From contig JAFEMH010001232.1 in assembly GCA_022495995.1 (NCBI GenBank), positions 288,501 through 352,500 on the forward strand: a stretch of DNA of 64,000 nucleotides. The letters are read 5' to 3'. This DNA is from Adenophora triphylla var. japonica (taxonomy: Eukaryota > Streptophyta > Magnoliopsida > Asterales > Campanulaceae). Shown one piece after another: positions 21,201 to 33,974 of the stretch. Within the stretch, counting starts at the first letter, position 1. Each line of letters starts with the position of its first letter. A program made the position numbers and the translations under genes. A model generated the notes under the pieces. The model saw only the letters and a list, made by a program, of their open reading frames with translations. It had not been told where the DNA came from and did not search any database.

Positions 21201-22683
21201 GAGAGGTGATATGTTGTTTGCTAATGTCAGAGCAGTTCCTACTCTTTATGGAGATCTTCTGGAAGCTCAGTTGAATGATGATGAGTTAAAGAAAATCAGG
21301 GAGAAATTGCAAGATGGCAAGACTGGGGAGTTTTCATTGAACCAGGATGGAATTCTCACCTTCAAGGGCAGAATTTGTGTACCTTCTTCCCCAGAGATCA
21401 GAAGGCAGGTATTAGAGGATGGTCATAAGTCCCGATTTGCTATTCATCCAGGAAGCACCAAGATGTATCAGGATCTGAAGAGAGGTTACTGGTGGAATGG
21501 TATGAAAAAGGAGATTGCGGAATTCGTATCAAAGTGTTTAACTTGCCAACAGATTAAAGCGGAACATCAGAGGCCATCAGGATTACTTCAGCCATTGGAT
21601 ATTCCTGAGTGGAAGTGGGAGGGCATTTCTATGGATTTTGTGACTGGATTGCCTCCTACTCCGAGGAAGATGGATGCTATATGGGTGATTGTGGACAGAT
21701 TGACCAAATCAGCTCATTTTCTACCAGTTTCAACAAAGTATTCATTAGAGAGATTGGCTCAGTTGTACATCCGTGAGATTGTGAGACTACATGAGGTACC
21801 TGTCAACATTGTTTCTGATAGGGATCCGAGATTCACCTCGCGGTTTTGGAGGGCTTTGCATGAAGCCTTGGGGTCTAAGTTGAGTTTCAGTACAGCATTT
21901 CATCCTCAGACTGATGGGCAGACCGAGAGGACCATTCAGATTTTAGAGGATATGCTACGGGCTTGTGTGATGGACTTCCAGTTATCTTGGGAAGACCATT
22001 TGCCTTTAGTGGAGTTTGCCTACAACAACAACTACCAATCCAGCATTGAGATGGCACCATATGAGGCATTGTATGGGAGGAAATGTAGGTCCCCAGTGTG
22101 TTGGGACGAGGTTGGTGAGGCTCGACTTTGGGGTCCAGACTTGGTTAGAGACTCAACTGAGAAGATCAAGGTGATCCGTGACAGATTGAGGACAGCTCAG
22201 AGTCGTCAGAAGAGCTATGCCGACACTAGAAGAAGGGAGTTATCCTTTCAGGTTGGGGATTTGGTATTTTTGAAGATCTCACCGAGAACGGGGATCAAGA
22301 GGTTTGGCAACAAAGGGAAGTTGGCTCCTAGATTCGTTGGTCCTTTTGAGATCTTAGAGAAGGTAGGTGAGTTAGCCTATCGTTTGGCTCTACCTCCATC
22401 TCTTTCTTCTCTTCATGATGTGTTTCATGTGTCCATGTTGAGGAAGTACTGTTATGATTCCTCTCATGTGTTGAGTTCTCCTCCTGAGGATGTCCAGGCG
22501 GATATGACTTATGTGGAGGTACCATTGCGAATTCTAGAGTGGCAGGTCCGGGAATTGCGTACCAAGAGTATTCCCGTGGTGAAAGTTCTTTGGAAGAATC
22601 ACATCATTGAGGAAGCTACTTGGGAATTGGAATCTGAGATGAGACAGAAATATCCGGATTTGTTTGATCATTCAGGTAAGTGA
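18254..22683 (+). pseudogene. gag-pol: Tekay-type gag-pol polyprotein, broken
   Basis: The start is ATG at 18254 ([11 protein letters not shown]). Domains in order: gag; two zinc knuckles [14 protein letters not shown] and [14 protein letters not shown]; protease with [13 protein letters not shown] with FIDD at 20387-20398; RNase H ([20 protein letters not shown]); integrase with an HHCC finger (CLTC), [16 protein letters not shown] and [10 protein letters not shown]; and a C-terminal [12 protein letters not shown] chromodomain-like block. Defects: a short out-of-frame stretch around 20525-20555 flanked by compensating insertions, a one-base loss near 20606 just before [12 protein letters not shown], and a TAG at 20992-20994 (CAG expected). 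One full-length transcript could not give a working Pol. Confidence 0.93.
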
Positions 22684-22723
22684 AGTCCAAATTCGGGACG
22701 AATTTTATTTCAGGGGGAGTGAG

Positions 22724-25113
22724 TGTCACGACCCTAAACCTAGGTACATTTTAGTCACACGTGGAGCACGTGGGAGTGGGGTGCATTGCATCTCATATTA
22801 TACATTTTATATTATTTGATTGTATTATGTGTTTATTTGGCTAAGTTGCTAAATTATGTGATTTTAGATGTTATTAAATAAAATTTAATTATATAATATC
22901 TAATTAGAATAATTGGGAATTAATGTATTAAAGTTATAATATTTGAAATTTTAAATAAAAATGTTATAAAAAGTATAAGTAACATTTTATTATGAGACGA
23001 AGGAAGTAATAATAATAATAAAAATAAAAGATACGGGACGGATTTGTTTGGAAAAGGCTTCACGTGGCAAAAGCAAAGCAAGGAGGAGGTGTTGCTTAGG
23101 AAATATTTAGAAGCTTTTTCTTCTTACCTTCTTCTCAGCTCTTCTACTTCTCTCTTGGTTCTTCTCTTTCTCTCCGTACTAACGTCCTAAACCTAGGGTT
23201 ACCTTCAAAAAATCCTAGAAAATCAACCGTTGATCCGTTTTTATTTCCGACTTCATATTTGTGATCAGGGAGTCGATTAGAGTAAGAATAGCCGATTAAA
23301 TCATCTTTTTATTTCGACAAATTTTGGTAAGTTATTATGATTCTTTCAAATAACTGTTCATAATATGTATAAAAATAATATTATGATGATATAATTGATT
23401 ATTGATGATTTTGGCATTGTTAATTGGCCTTTAAAATGATTTAAAATGATGAGTATATGAGGTTAAACTCGGTTCTGTATATATCTACCATGTACAATAA
23501 GGTTAGTATTAATTGGTTATAACTATTACTAGTATGAGAATTCTTACTTAGTTGGTTTAATTTAATAATTTAGTATTACTATTCTCGATTCAATAGAATG
23601 CCCTGAATACTTCATAAGAAATATGTTGGAAGCATTACAGATTTCCTAGACTTTGGATATTCTTAGAGCCCATTAACTTGGTTTAGAGCATTTGAAATTA
23701 TTTCGTGTAACAGTGGTACTAAATTGAAATTGAAAGGCTATGTTTATATAATGTTATAAAAAGTTAAAGATATAATCTTTCGACTAATAAATATAATAGT
23801 TCAATGTTATATGATGTATGCGTAGGGTTACTTATATGATATTGTATCCTTACGTGATGACCTGTATAGGGTTATTTGTTCGTAGAGTGCTTAAAATGTG
23901 AAGTGCACTATTTACTTGGTTTGGACAGGAGTGGTAGTACCCTGTTACTAGTTTACATATTGTGTAATGAATGTGTAGGACTTATGTGCTATAATTTGTG
24001 CCATACGAGTTTACATATTCATAGTTAATTGTGCACATAGTGTTAAATACGTGTTGCACTATTTCAATTGTTTAACATGAGTTGCAGTACCATGTGTACA
24101 TATATGTTGATGTCCCGTTGGGTGGACTTACTTTCAAGTATCTGTGGTGTGCTTGAATATGGTATACCAGTTGATCTTCGGGAGTATAGGGAATGCAACC
24201 ACTTATGAGAAGATATTTCATAAGGTGATTGGATGTCCTTATACTTGTACCGTTCACCCCCTTCTGTGGCCACGGATTGAGGGGTTCAGCTTCTGTGGAT
24301 ATGTGCAGTCATGCCACATGATAGCGAGGCAGCTTATATGGATCTCTGAAAGGGGTCGTATAAGAGGTGAATGTGCACTAGCAGTTCACCACATGAAAGG
24401 AGTATGACTCCCACTGTAGTACTACATATGACCCAGATGGGGAAAAGGTAAAGGGAAAGGTAACGTAAAGTGTTTACTGTTTTCCCAATGTGATTGAGCA
24501 ACCTGTGTATGTGTTGCATGTTATATGACTTATTGGTCGGCGGGGAAAAGGTAACGTAATGTGTTTCTTGTTTTCCAATATTGAGCAACCTTTGTTTATG
24601 TGTTGCATCTTGTATGGCATATTCTTTGCATACATAATAGCTTGCTGAGATTTTATCTCACCCCTTCTCCCTTTATTTTTTTTAGATCCCGCTGAGACAG
24701 GAGGACCGGACCAGTGAGGCCAGGGGACAGAGTTTGGATTTCTTTTGATTGTCGGGGTATGTGTTGTATTGGGGAGTTGGGATTGTGGTTGTTATTCTTT
24801 TGGGGAAAGGCTCTGTATATAAAACTTTTACAAACTTGTTTCAGTTGGTTTGTTTTGTAATTAAGCGTGAGTTGGTTTGTTGTATGGTTGGCTTGTATAA
24901 GCTTACCATTTGTATATTTGTAGAAACAGGTTGTGTTTGTTTAAACAGGTTTACATATCGCCTCCGTGTAGAGAGGTTATTTTGAAACTGTTTTTAAAAC
25001 GGGTTGTATACTTTTCAAGTTAAAGTAAAGGAAGTTTTTTTAAATGGTATATTTTGGGACTTCCCATCCTTGGACACGAGTTTATAGGTCTCGGGAGTTG
25101 GGAGGAGCCCACA
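22724..25113 (+). repeat. 3' LTR of the Tekay-type element
   Basis: The intact LTR starts TGTCACGACCCTAAACC after the polypurine tract and ends ggaggagcccaca, followed by TSD TTTAT. It gives the reference for the altered 5' end of the left LTR. Confidence 0.95.
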
Positions 25114-26627
25114 TTTATATTATTCAAAAACTTGGTTGAATGAATTTCACCAAAGAAGCTCGAATTGTTTTCCGAACGGCAAATAGAATCAGAACTTAAG
25201 TAAGATCTGCCCTCAGATTGATTGAAAGAAACCATGTACTCATTAATGCTCTCAACAACATCAAGTGTTGGAGCAAGAATAGCTCTCCCTTGTAGAAAAG
25301 TGACATCATCAAAATGATTATGAAAAGATGAATATGTACTTTGAACGATAGACTCAATAATATCATCAGATGAATCCACAATCAAGTCACTTGGAATTTA
25401 TACATTAGCAACACCATCATTATCGCCTCCAATAAAACCATCGCCGATACACAAGATCCATTCTGAAAATGCCTTAAATCTGAAGTCCATCTTGTTCCTT
25501 ATCAATAGCATGAAGTCTCATATTCTTCGTAAGCTTTAGAACTTTGCAGTGTGCCCAAAGATATGAAGAATTGATTGTAGCCATGATAATATCTTGTCTA
25601 CAGCCTTTGGGAATAACTGCAAGGATTTGACGAAAGTCTCCGCCCATCACAATAGTTTTGCCCCCAAAAGGTTGACTGAAACTATCCGGATTTTCGAACC
25701 TCATGATATCTCTTAAAGTTTTGTCAAGAGCTTCAAAACAATGCTTATGAACCATTGTGCTTCGTCCCATATTATAAGTTTAGTCCTCTACATTAGTTCT
25801 GCTAGAGGACTTCCCTACTTAATGTTGCATGTTGATTCTTCGTTGAGACTCAAAGGAATAGCAAATCTAGAATTACCAGTTCTACCACCAGATAATAAAA
25901 GAGATGCTATGCCACTGGATGCTACATTTAATACTATGTCACCTCTAGATCGCAAAGCAGCAGACAATATCCTCCATAAAAAGGTCTTACATGTTCCCCC
26001 GGAGCCATATAAGAAATAAACTCCTCCTTGACCATGCCCAACATCTTAGATAATTGTGTCATAAGCAATTCTCTGCTCATGGTTACACATACACAATAAT
26101 CTCTTACATTCATCAGCTAATGCACTTTTGTCATAGTTCAACTCATCCAATATAAGCCTGTTGTTGAATATCGATTGATCAAAATCTTCGGGATAAGGCA
26201 TAGTAGGAAAATCACGAAGCCCCTTACCCCTGCTTCTCAATATCTTTTCAATTTCTAAGAGCGTGCAATTCTTGATTTCATCTTCAGAAAGTTGTAATCC
26301 TATTATAAATATATAAACTTGTTAAAAAGAATTAACAATTAGGCGGGGGATATGAACATGTTTGTGAAAAATAATGAGACAACTGTGTATTACCTTCATG
26401 TCCCTAAAGCTGTCAGCGCATATAAAGAATATCTTCAGACAAATACTCGAAGCAACTTTCAAAAACAAACTCTTGTCTTGATAGAGATCCTGACATCAAC
26501 AACGTCACAAAAATACCTCTCAATTACATCGCATACCCCCAATCACTTGCTTCCTTGATTCCATCAATATACTCTTTGTCATCGTCAAGCAGGCCTAAGG
26601 CATAACATGCATCTCTGAAAGAATCAT
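25114..26627 (-). pseudogene. Helitron helicase, central part
   Basis: Minus-strand coding fragments contain, in order, ACYALGLLDDDKEYIDGIKE (from the CACTA junction), RGKGLRDFPTMPYPEDFDQS, Walker A GSGGTCKT (26006-25983), Walker B LIIWDEA near 25770, FGGKTIVMGGDFRQILAVIP and GRAILAPTLDVVESINEYM, up to FLNNI at the Tekay insertion. This is the PIF1-like helicase that unwinds DNA during rolling-circle transposition. Defects include a one-base loss right after WDEA, several stops, and Walker A with Cys where GTGKT is usual. An intron may lie near 26300-26560. Confidence 0.88.
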
Positions 26628-26642
26628 CACTAGCAGAAGCTG

Positions 26643-27430
26643 AGTCTTTACCGACGGAATGACCAGCGACGGAATCATTTCGTCGCTATATAGCGACTGA
26701 AATTATGCTTTAGCGACGGAATAATTTTGGCGTCAATTTTACCGACGAAATTCAATTCCGTCGCTGATTTCTGTCGCTAAAACGAATATTCGTCGAATAT
26801 TCGTTTCATTACCGCCACTAGATTGGTACCTGAATTACCGACGGAATATTCCGTCGCTAGTGCTTTTTCAGCAGCAGAATTATTCTGTCGGTGGTAATTA
26901 AATATTTTTTAATTTTTTTAATTTAACCAGCGACGGAATAAATTCCGTCAGTGATAATATTTTTTAAAAAAATTAATCAGCGACGGAATAATTCCGTCGG
27001 TAATAAAATAATTTTTTTTTTTAATTTTTTAGTGATGGAATAATTTCGTCGGTGATAATATAATTTTGTTTTTAATTTTTTTTAATTTTTCAGCGACGGA
27101 ATAATTCCGTCGGTGGTAATAAATTTTTAAAAATTTTTTTTTAATTTTTCAGCGACGGAATATTTCTGTCGGTGATAATATAATTTTTTTTTTAATTTTT
27201 TTAATTTATCAGGGATGGAATAATTCTGTCGGTGATAATATAATTTTGTTTTTAAATTTTTTTTAATTTTTCAGCGACAGAATAATTCTGTCGGTGATAA
27301 TATAATTTTTTTTTTAATTTTTTTTAATTTTTCAGCGACGGAATAATTCCGTCGGTGATAATATAATTTTTTTTAATTTTTTTTTAATTTTTCATCCACG
27401 GAATAATTCCGTCCGTGATAATATAATTTT
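26643..27430. repeat. Left subterminal repeats of CACTA-1
   Basis: More than ten copies of an inverted motif with cgacggaat and attccgtcg arms are spaced by AT-rich linkers rich in taattttttt. Subterminal repeats of this kind are the transposase binding region in En/Spm elements. Confidence 0.85.
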
Positions 27431-30400
27431 TTTTTAATATAATCTTACTATATACTTTCATTTAATTATTATTTTTCTATCTTTTTTTATATAACTTTTA
27501 CTAAAAAAATCACTGATTAACAAAGGCTAAAATATTATTTTCTAGTTAATAAAAAAATTTTAATAAATAAAAAATAAATATAGGGTAATCCGTCCCTCTT
27601 TTAACTTTTCTTCTATATACTTTCATTTGTTTAGTTTTTTTTCTATCTTTTTTTATATAACTTTTTATAAAAGAACCACTAATTAACAAAGGCTAAAATA
27701 TTATTTTCTAGTCAATAAAAAATTTAAAAAATAAAAAATAAATATAGGTAGTCCGTCCCTCTTTTGACTTTTTTTCTGTATACTTTCATTTGTTTAGTTT
27801 TTTTCTATCTTTTTTTATATAACTTTTTCTAAAAAAAAAACCACTAATTAAACAAGGCTAAAATAATATTTTCGAGTCAATAAAAAGTTTTTAAAAAAAT
27901 AAAAAATAAATATAGGGTAGTCCGTCCCTCTTTTAACTTTTCTTCTATATAATTTCATTTGTTTAGTTTTTTTCTATCTTTTTTATATAAATTTTTATAA
28001 AAGAAACCAATAATTAACAAAAGCTAAAATATTATTTTATAGTCAATAAAAAATTAAAAAATAAATAAAAAATAAATATAGGGTAGTCCGTCCCTCTTTT
28101 GACTTTTCTTCTATATACTTTCATTTGTTTAGTTTTTTTCTATCTTTTTTTATATAACATTTTCTAAAAAAAACCACTAATTAACAAAGGCTAAAATATT
28201 ATTTTTTTAATTAATAAAAAATTTAATAAAAAAATAAATAAATATAGGGTAGTCCGTCCCTCTTTTGACTTTTCTTCTATATACTTTCATTTGTTTAGTT
28301 TTTTTCTAATTTTTTATATAACTTTTCTAAAAAAACCACTAATTAAACAAGGCTAAAATAATATTTTTGAGTCAATAAAAAATTAAAATAAAAATAAAAA
28401 ATAAATAAAGGGTAGTCCGTCCCTCTTTTGACTTTTCTTCTATATACTTTCATTTGTTTAGTTTTTTTCTAATTTTTTATATAACTTTTTCTAAAAAAAC
28501 CACTAATTAAAAAAGGCTAAAATATTATTTTATAGTCAATAAAAAATTTTTAAAAATTAAAAAATAAATATAGGGTAGTCCGTCCCTCTTTTGGCTTTTC
28601 TTCTATATACTTTAATTTGTTTAGTTTTTTTCTATCTTTCTTTATATAGCTTTATATAAAAAAACCACAAATTAACAAAGGCTAAAATATTATTTTCTAG
28701 TAAATAAAAAATTTAAAAAAATTAAAAAATAAATATAGGGTAGTCCGTCCCTCTTTTGACTTTTCTTTTATATACTTTAATTTGTTTAGTTTTTTTCTAA
28801 CTTTTTTTATAAAACTTTTTCTAAAAAAACTACTAATTAAGAAAGGCTAAAATATTATTTTCTAGTCAATAAAAAATTAAAAAAAATTAAAAAATAAATA
28901 TAGGATAGTCCGTCCCTCTTTTGACTTTTCTTCTATATACTTTCATTGTTTAGTTTTTTTCTATCTTTTTTATATAACTTTTTCTAAAAAAAACACTAAT
29001 TAACAAAGGCTAAAATATTATTTTCTAGTCAATATATATTTTTTAAAAAAAATAAAAAATAAATATAGGATAGTCCGTCCCTCTTTTGACTTTTCTTTTA
29101 TATACTTTCATTTGTTTAGTTTTTTTCAATCTTTTTTTATATAACTTTTTCTAAAAAAAATCACTAATTAAGAAAGGCTAAAATATTATTTTCTAGTCAA
29201 TAAAAATTTTTAAAAAAATAAAAAATAAATATAGGGCAGTCTGTCCCTCTTTTGACTTTTCTTCTATATTCTTTCATTTGTTTAGTTTTTTTCTATCTTT
29301 TTTTATATAATTTTTTCTAAAAAAACCACGAATTGACAAAGGATAAAATATCATTTTCTAGTCATTAAAAATTTTTTAAAAAATAAAAAATAAATATAGG
29401 GTAGTCCGTCACTCATTTGACTTTTCTTCTATATACTTTCATTTGTTTAGTTTTTTTCTATCTTTTTTATATAACTTTTTATAAAAAAAACCACTAATTA
29501 ACAAAGGCTAAAATATTATTTTATAGTGAATAAAAAATTTTAAAAAATAAAAAATAAATATAGGGTAGTCCGTCCTTCTTTTGACTTTTCTTCTATATAC
29601 TTTCATTTGTTTAATTTTTTTCTATCTTTTTTTATATAACTTTTTCTAAAAAAAAACACTAATTAAACAAGGCTAAAATAATATTTTAGAGTCAATAAAA
29701 AGTTTTTAAAAAAATAAAAAATAAATATAGGGTAGTCCGTCCCTCTTTTAACTTTTCTTCTATATACTTTCATTTGTTTAGTTTTTTTCTATCTTTTTTA
29801 TATAATTTTTTTTAAAAAAAAAACCACTAATTAACAAAAGCTAAAATATTATTTTATAGTTCATACCAAATTAAAAAAAATAAATAAAAAATAAATATAA
29901 GGTAGTCCGTTCCTCTTTTGACTTTTCTTCTATATACTTTCATTTGTTTAGTTTTTTTCTATCTTTTTTTATATAATTTTTTTAAAAAAAAACCACTAAT
30001 TAACAAAGGCTAAAATATTATTTTTAGTCAATAAAAAATTTTAAAAAAATAAAATATAAATATAGGGTAGTCTGTTTCTCTTTTTACTTTTCTTCTATAT
30101 ACTTTCATTTGTTTAATTTTTTTCTATCTCTTTTTATATAATTTTTTTAAAAAAAAACCACTAATTAACAAAGGCTAAAATATTATTTTTAGTCAATAAA
30201 AAATTTAAAAAAAATAAAATATAAATATAGGGTAGTCCGTTCCTCTTTTTACTTTTCTTCTATATACTTTCATTTGTTTAATTTTTTTCTATCTTTTTTA
30301 ATATAACTTTTTCTTAAAAAAACCACTAATTAACAAAGGCTAAAATATTATTTTCTAGTCAATAAAAAATTTTAAAAAAAATAAAAAATAAATATTGGAT

Positions 30401-30890
30401 TGTCCGTCCCTCTTGACTTTTCTTCTATATACTTTCATTTGTTTAGTTTTTTTCTATCTTTTTTAAAAAATAATAATTAACAAAGGCTAAAATATTATTT
30501 TCTAGTCAATAAATTTTTTTAAAAAAAATCAAAAATAAATATAGGGTAGTCCGTCCCTCTTTTGACTTTTCTTTTATATACTTTCATTTGTTTAGTTTTT
30601 TTCTATCTCTTTACATATAACTTTTTCTCAAAAAAAAAACCACTAATTAACAAAGGCTAAAATATTATTTTCTAATCAATAATTTTTTTAAAAAAAAATA
30701 AAAAATTAATATAGGGTAGTTCGTCCCTCTTTTGACTTTTCTTCTATATACTTTCATTTGTTTAGTTTTTTCTTTCTTTTTTCATATAACTTTTTCTAAA
30801 AAAATCACTAATTAACAAAGGCTAAAATATTATTTTCTAGTCAATAAAAAAAATTTAAAAAATAAATATAGTGTAGTCCGTCACTCTTTT
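27431..30890. repeat. Satellite-like array, ~165-bp unit, about 21 copies
   Basis: The landmark gtagtccgtccctcttttga recurs about every 165 bp from 27580 to 30885. Each unit continues through cttctatatactttcatttg, ccactaattaacaaaggcta and a run of A/T. Units differ by substitutions and small indels. The sequence is very AT-rich and has no ORF of note. Confidence 0.93.
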
Positions 30891-30895
30891 GACTT

Positions 30896-31122
30896 TAGGG
30901 TTTAGGGTATATGATTTAGGGATTAGGATTTAGAGTTTAGGGTTTTGGGTTATGATTTAGGATTTAGGGGTATAAGGGTTTAGTTAGGGGGTTAGAGTTT
31001 AGAGTTAGGGTTTAGGGTTAGGGTTTAGGATTTAGGGGTATATAGTGTTTAGGGTATATTGTTTAGGGCTTAGGGTTTAGGGTTTAGGGTTTAGGGTATA
31101 GGGTATAAGATTTTGTGTATAG
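30896..31122 (+). repeat. Degenerate telomere-like repeats (TTTAGGG)n
   Basis: Repeated tttaggg and variants (tatttaggg, gattaggg, ggggtata) directly follow the last satellite unit. TTTAGGG is the usual plant telomere repeat. This block is interstitial, within the CACTA element. Confidence 0.85.
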
Positions 31123-31523
31123 GTTCTTTTTTTTTTTTGAAGAATCAGGACGACACCTGAAAATTTTATTGATATAAATAAAATTACAAGAATGAGAGGG
31201 GATGAAACCCAACTCTAAAACCAAAACTACAAAAAAAGCCCAATCCACTTGGCCACAAATGGCCATAAAATGCCCTCCATTTGGCCCAAAAACCAGCCCA
31301 AGGAGCGCCCATCCAAGTCAGACCAAGAATCTTTACTATTTCCTCCACTCATTCTCTCTCCTACATTATTTTAATACTCACAACACCATTATAATTTACT
31401 ATTCCCTCCACTCATTCTCCTATTTTCAAATTACACTCACAATATTTTTTCTTCCCACCCATTTTCTTAATTTGTGTGCAAAGCCCAAAGTGGGAAGCTT
31501 ATGCTGGGACGAAAGGAGTATGG
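31123..31523. other. Unique insert between two telomere-like blocks
   Basis: About 400 bp separate the two telomere-like arrays. The right end, read on the minus strand, is catactcctttcgtcccagc, which resembles the tactccctccgtccc end of Stowaway-type MITEs. I could not find a matching second terminus or TSD, so an inserted MITE or fragment is only a guess. Confidence 0.35.
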
Positions 31524-31712
31524 TATAGGGTATATAATATAGGGTATAGGGTATATAGTATTGGGTATAGAGTATAGGGTATATAGTATAGGGTATAGGG
31601 TATAGTATATAGGATATATGGTATAGGGTATATAGTATAGGGTATAGGATATAGGGTATATAGTATATGGTATAGGGTATAGGGTATAGGGTATATAGTA
31701 TATAGGGTATAA
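31524..31712 (+). repeat. TATAGGG-type repeats
   Basis: Repeats of gggtatagggtatatagtat type, a degenerate variant of the telomere-like repeat upstream. The minus strand gives a spurious Tyr/Pro-rich reading frame. AT-rich sequence without features follows to about 32230. Confidence 0.8.
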
Positions 31713-32448
31713 TGTTATTAATTAATAACAATATTATTTTTGATATTATGTATTATTACTAGTTATTTTAATATTATTATTAAGTATTATTATTAGTTAT
31801 ATAATAATAATTCATTACTAAAAATTATTGATAATAAATATTATTATTCTTGATATTAGGCATAATATTAGTTATGACTATTTTACATGATGAATAATTT
31901 AGGGTATATGGATATATATTTTAGTGTTTATGCATATAAATTAAATTTACATAAATGAGTGTTATTATTAATAATTTTATTACTAATTACATAATAGGGT
32001 ATATGGTATATATGGGGTTGATCAATTATTAATATATATATATATGATATTTTTTATATCAATTATTATTATGTTATTACTAATTATTATTGTAGTTCTT
32101 AGCATTTACATTTATTATACAATTATTATTATTAAATAATTTTATTAGATTTTAAATGAATTAAATATTTTTTCAAAAAAAAACTAAGTATCATTATTAT
32201 CAATTATTATTAAGTCATTGTCTTTCACATGGATCTCCATCTTAGCCATTTATAATAACACATTTAAGTTGAATCCAATGGCTCACATTTTAACAAACTA
32301 TTTCACTTGAATCACCATCTCAACCATCCATTTATATTAAATCAATGGTCCAAATTTCTTACTCACACATCCCAAAAACTTTAACCCTTCCAAACTTTTC
32401 TACATTTCTAAATAAAACAAACCCCTCTCTCTATCTCTCTCTCTAAAT

Positions 32449-32450
<2 letters not shown>
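31713..32450. other. AT-rich interior of CACTA-1
   Basis: Very AT-rich sequence with many attatta-type short repeats and no coding signal. From about 32230 composition becomes more mixed (catttaagttgaatccaatgg), with nothing recognised. Confidence 0.5.

Positions 32451-32494
<44 letters not shown>
32451..32494. repeat. (AC)n microsatellite
   Basis: About 22 AC dinucleotides, flanked on both sides by CT-rich tracts. Confidence 0.97.
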
Positions 32495-32497
<3 letters not shown>

Positions 32498-32840
32498 TCT
32501 CTCTCTCTTCCACACACTGTCTCTCTCTTCCATTTCTCTCACCCCAAGCTCCCCATCGTCTCCCTCCTATTCAACCCCCCCCCGCCACGCCTCACCCTCT
32601 CCTTCTACCACCCCTCTTCCATTTCGTCGCCTCACCTTCACCAGCCTCCTCCACCGCCATTGACGTCGCCGCCGACACCACCATTACCTCTGCCATCTCA
32701 GCAACCACCGCCTCCATGGCTACCCCACCGGTGACTATTCCATTCCTCCCTCTTGCCCCTTAACAATCCGTCTTCCTCGCCATCTCCCTCACCATCGATT
32801 GTAGATCTGAAGCTTTCCCCTCTATTCCTCTTTTTTTTTT
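32495..32840 (+). other. Pyrimidine-rich patch, possible captured gene fragment
   Basis: This segment is far richer in C than its surroundings. One frame reads without stop through a Ser/Pro/Ala/Thr-rich stretch including AIDVAADTTITSAI and MATPPVTIPFLPLAP. It may be the 5' end of a host gene captured by the CACTA element, as often happens in this class. The composition alone is weak evidence. Confidence 0.35.
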
Positions 32841-33324
32841 AAATGGTACCAAGTTTAAAATGAAATCTAGAAAATTAGAATCAAATATGTGTTTGTGATT
32901 TGTGGAAAAGTCTAATTTGGAGTTTTGATTTTAGATTCCATTTTTCTGGGTTTTGATTTTAGAATATGGATGTTTTGAGTGGTTGATGATGGTGGTATGA
33001 AGATAAATTCAACGAAGAGCAAGAAGAAATCAACCGTGAGATTTAATGTATTGTTGCATAACATCCTAGTTAAGCATATGTATTTTTTTGTGTGTTTTGA
33101 AGGATTTGTAATTAATTTTGAAAATGTAATTGTAATTAATGTATTTTGATATTTTAATTGATGTATTTTGACATTTTTCAATATACTAAATTATTTTTAT
33201 CTTTATTTTTATATTAGTTTAATTATTACTGTATTAATTTTAAGTAGCATTATAAATTAATTTATATAAAAAATTATTCAACATATATTACATATTTAAA
33301 AATATATTAAAATATATTTTTAAA

Positions 33325-33970
33325 ATCAGCGACGGAATATTCCGTCGTTGAAATAAAAATTAAATTAAAATAAATTATTTCAGTGATGGAATATTCCGCC
33401 GCTGAAATAAAAATTTAATTAAAATAAATTAAATCAGGGACAAAATATTTCGTCGCTGAAATAAAATAAAATTAAAATAAATTAAATCAGCGATGAAATA
33501 TTCCGTCGCTAAAATAAAAATTAAATTAAAATAAATTAAACCAGCGACGGAATATTCCGCCGCTGAAATAAAAATTTAATTAAAATAAATTAAATCAGGG
33601 ACGGAATTTTGCACCGCTGAAATAAAAATCAAATTAAAATAAATTAAATCAACGACAGAATATTCCGTCGCTGAAATAAAAATTAAATTAAAATAAATTA
33701 AATCACCGGCGAAATATTCCGTCGGTGAAATAAAAATTAAATTAATTCAGCGACGGAAATTTCCGCCGCTAATATCAAAAGATCACCGACGGAATATTAA
33801 TTCCGTCGATAAAATCAAAAGTATACCGACGAAATTTGGTCCGTCGGACCACTGCGGCGGGATGATAGCGGCGGACCACCGACCGAATTTTTTCGTCGGT
33901 GATGAACTTTAGCAACGGAATTTTGACTTTAGCGGCAGAAATTTCCGCCGCTAAAACATGTTTTACTGGT
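33325..33970. repeat. Right subterminal repeats of CACTA-1
   Basis: About ten units of 56 bp have cagcgacggaatattccgtc, gctgaaataaaaatt and aaattaaaataaattaaat. The cgacgg/ccgtcg arms mirror the left end. Confidence 0.88.
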
Positions 33971-33974
33971 AGTG

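Larger units (their letters stand above)
15796..25113 (+). mobile_element. Tekay/Del-type Gypsy chromovirus
   Basis: A 9318-bp full-length element with TSD TTTAT at 15791-15795 and 25114-25118. The LTRs are about 2.36 kb (15796-18154) and 2.39 kb (22724-25113), starting TGTCACGA and ending CACA. The tRNA-iMet-type primer site is at 18157 and the polypurine tract cagggggagtgag is at 22711-22723. The polyprotein order is gag, protease, RT, RNase H, integrase, C-terminal chromodomain-like region, as in the Tekay (Del) chromoviruses. The LTRs are nearly identical, so insertion was recent, but the ORF is broken. Confidence 0.95.
26628..33974. mobile_element. Non-autonomous CACTA (En/Spm) element with satellite-filled interior
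   Basis: The left end CACTAGCAG and right end CTGGTAGTG (complement of CACTACCAG) are flanked by TSD CAT (26625-26627 and 33975-33977). Subterminal repeats of the type ccgacggaataattccgtcg fill both ends. The 7347-bp inside has no transposase. It holds a 165-bp satellite, telomere-like arrays, an AC microsatellite and a Pro/Ala/Thr-coding patch. It lies inside the Helitron helicase coding region. A transposase from elsewhere must have moved it. Confidence 0.92.

Noticed and set aside
27431..30890. Regular direct repeats that could suggest a CRISPR-like array
   Set aside because: The whole 165-bp unit repeats, without unique spacers, inside a plant CACTA element. It is satellite DNA.
31426..31731. 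Minus-strand Tyr/Pro/Leu-rich ORF
   Set aside because: Translation of the TATAGGG-type repeat. No gene.
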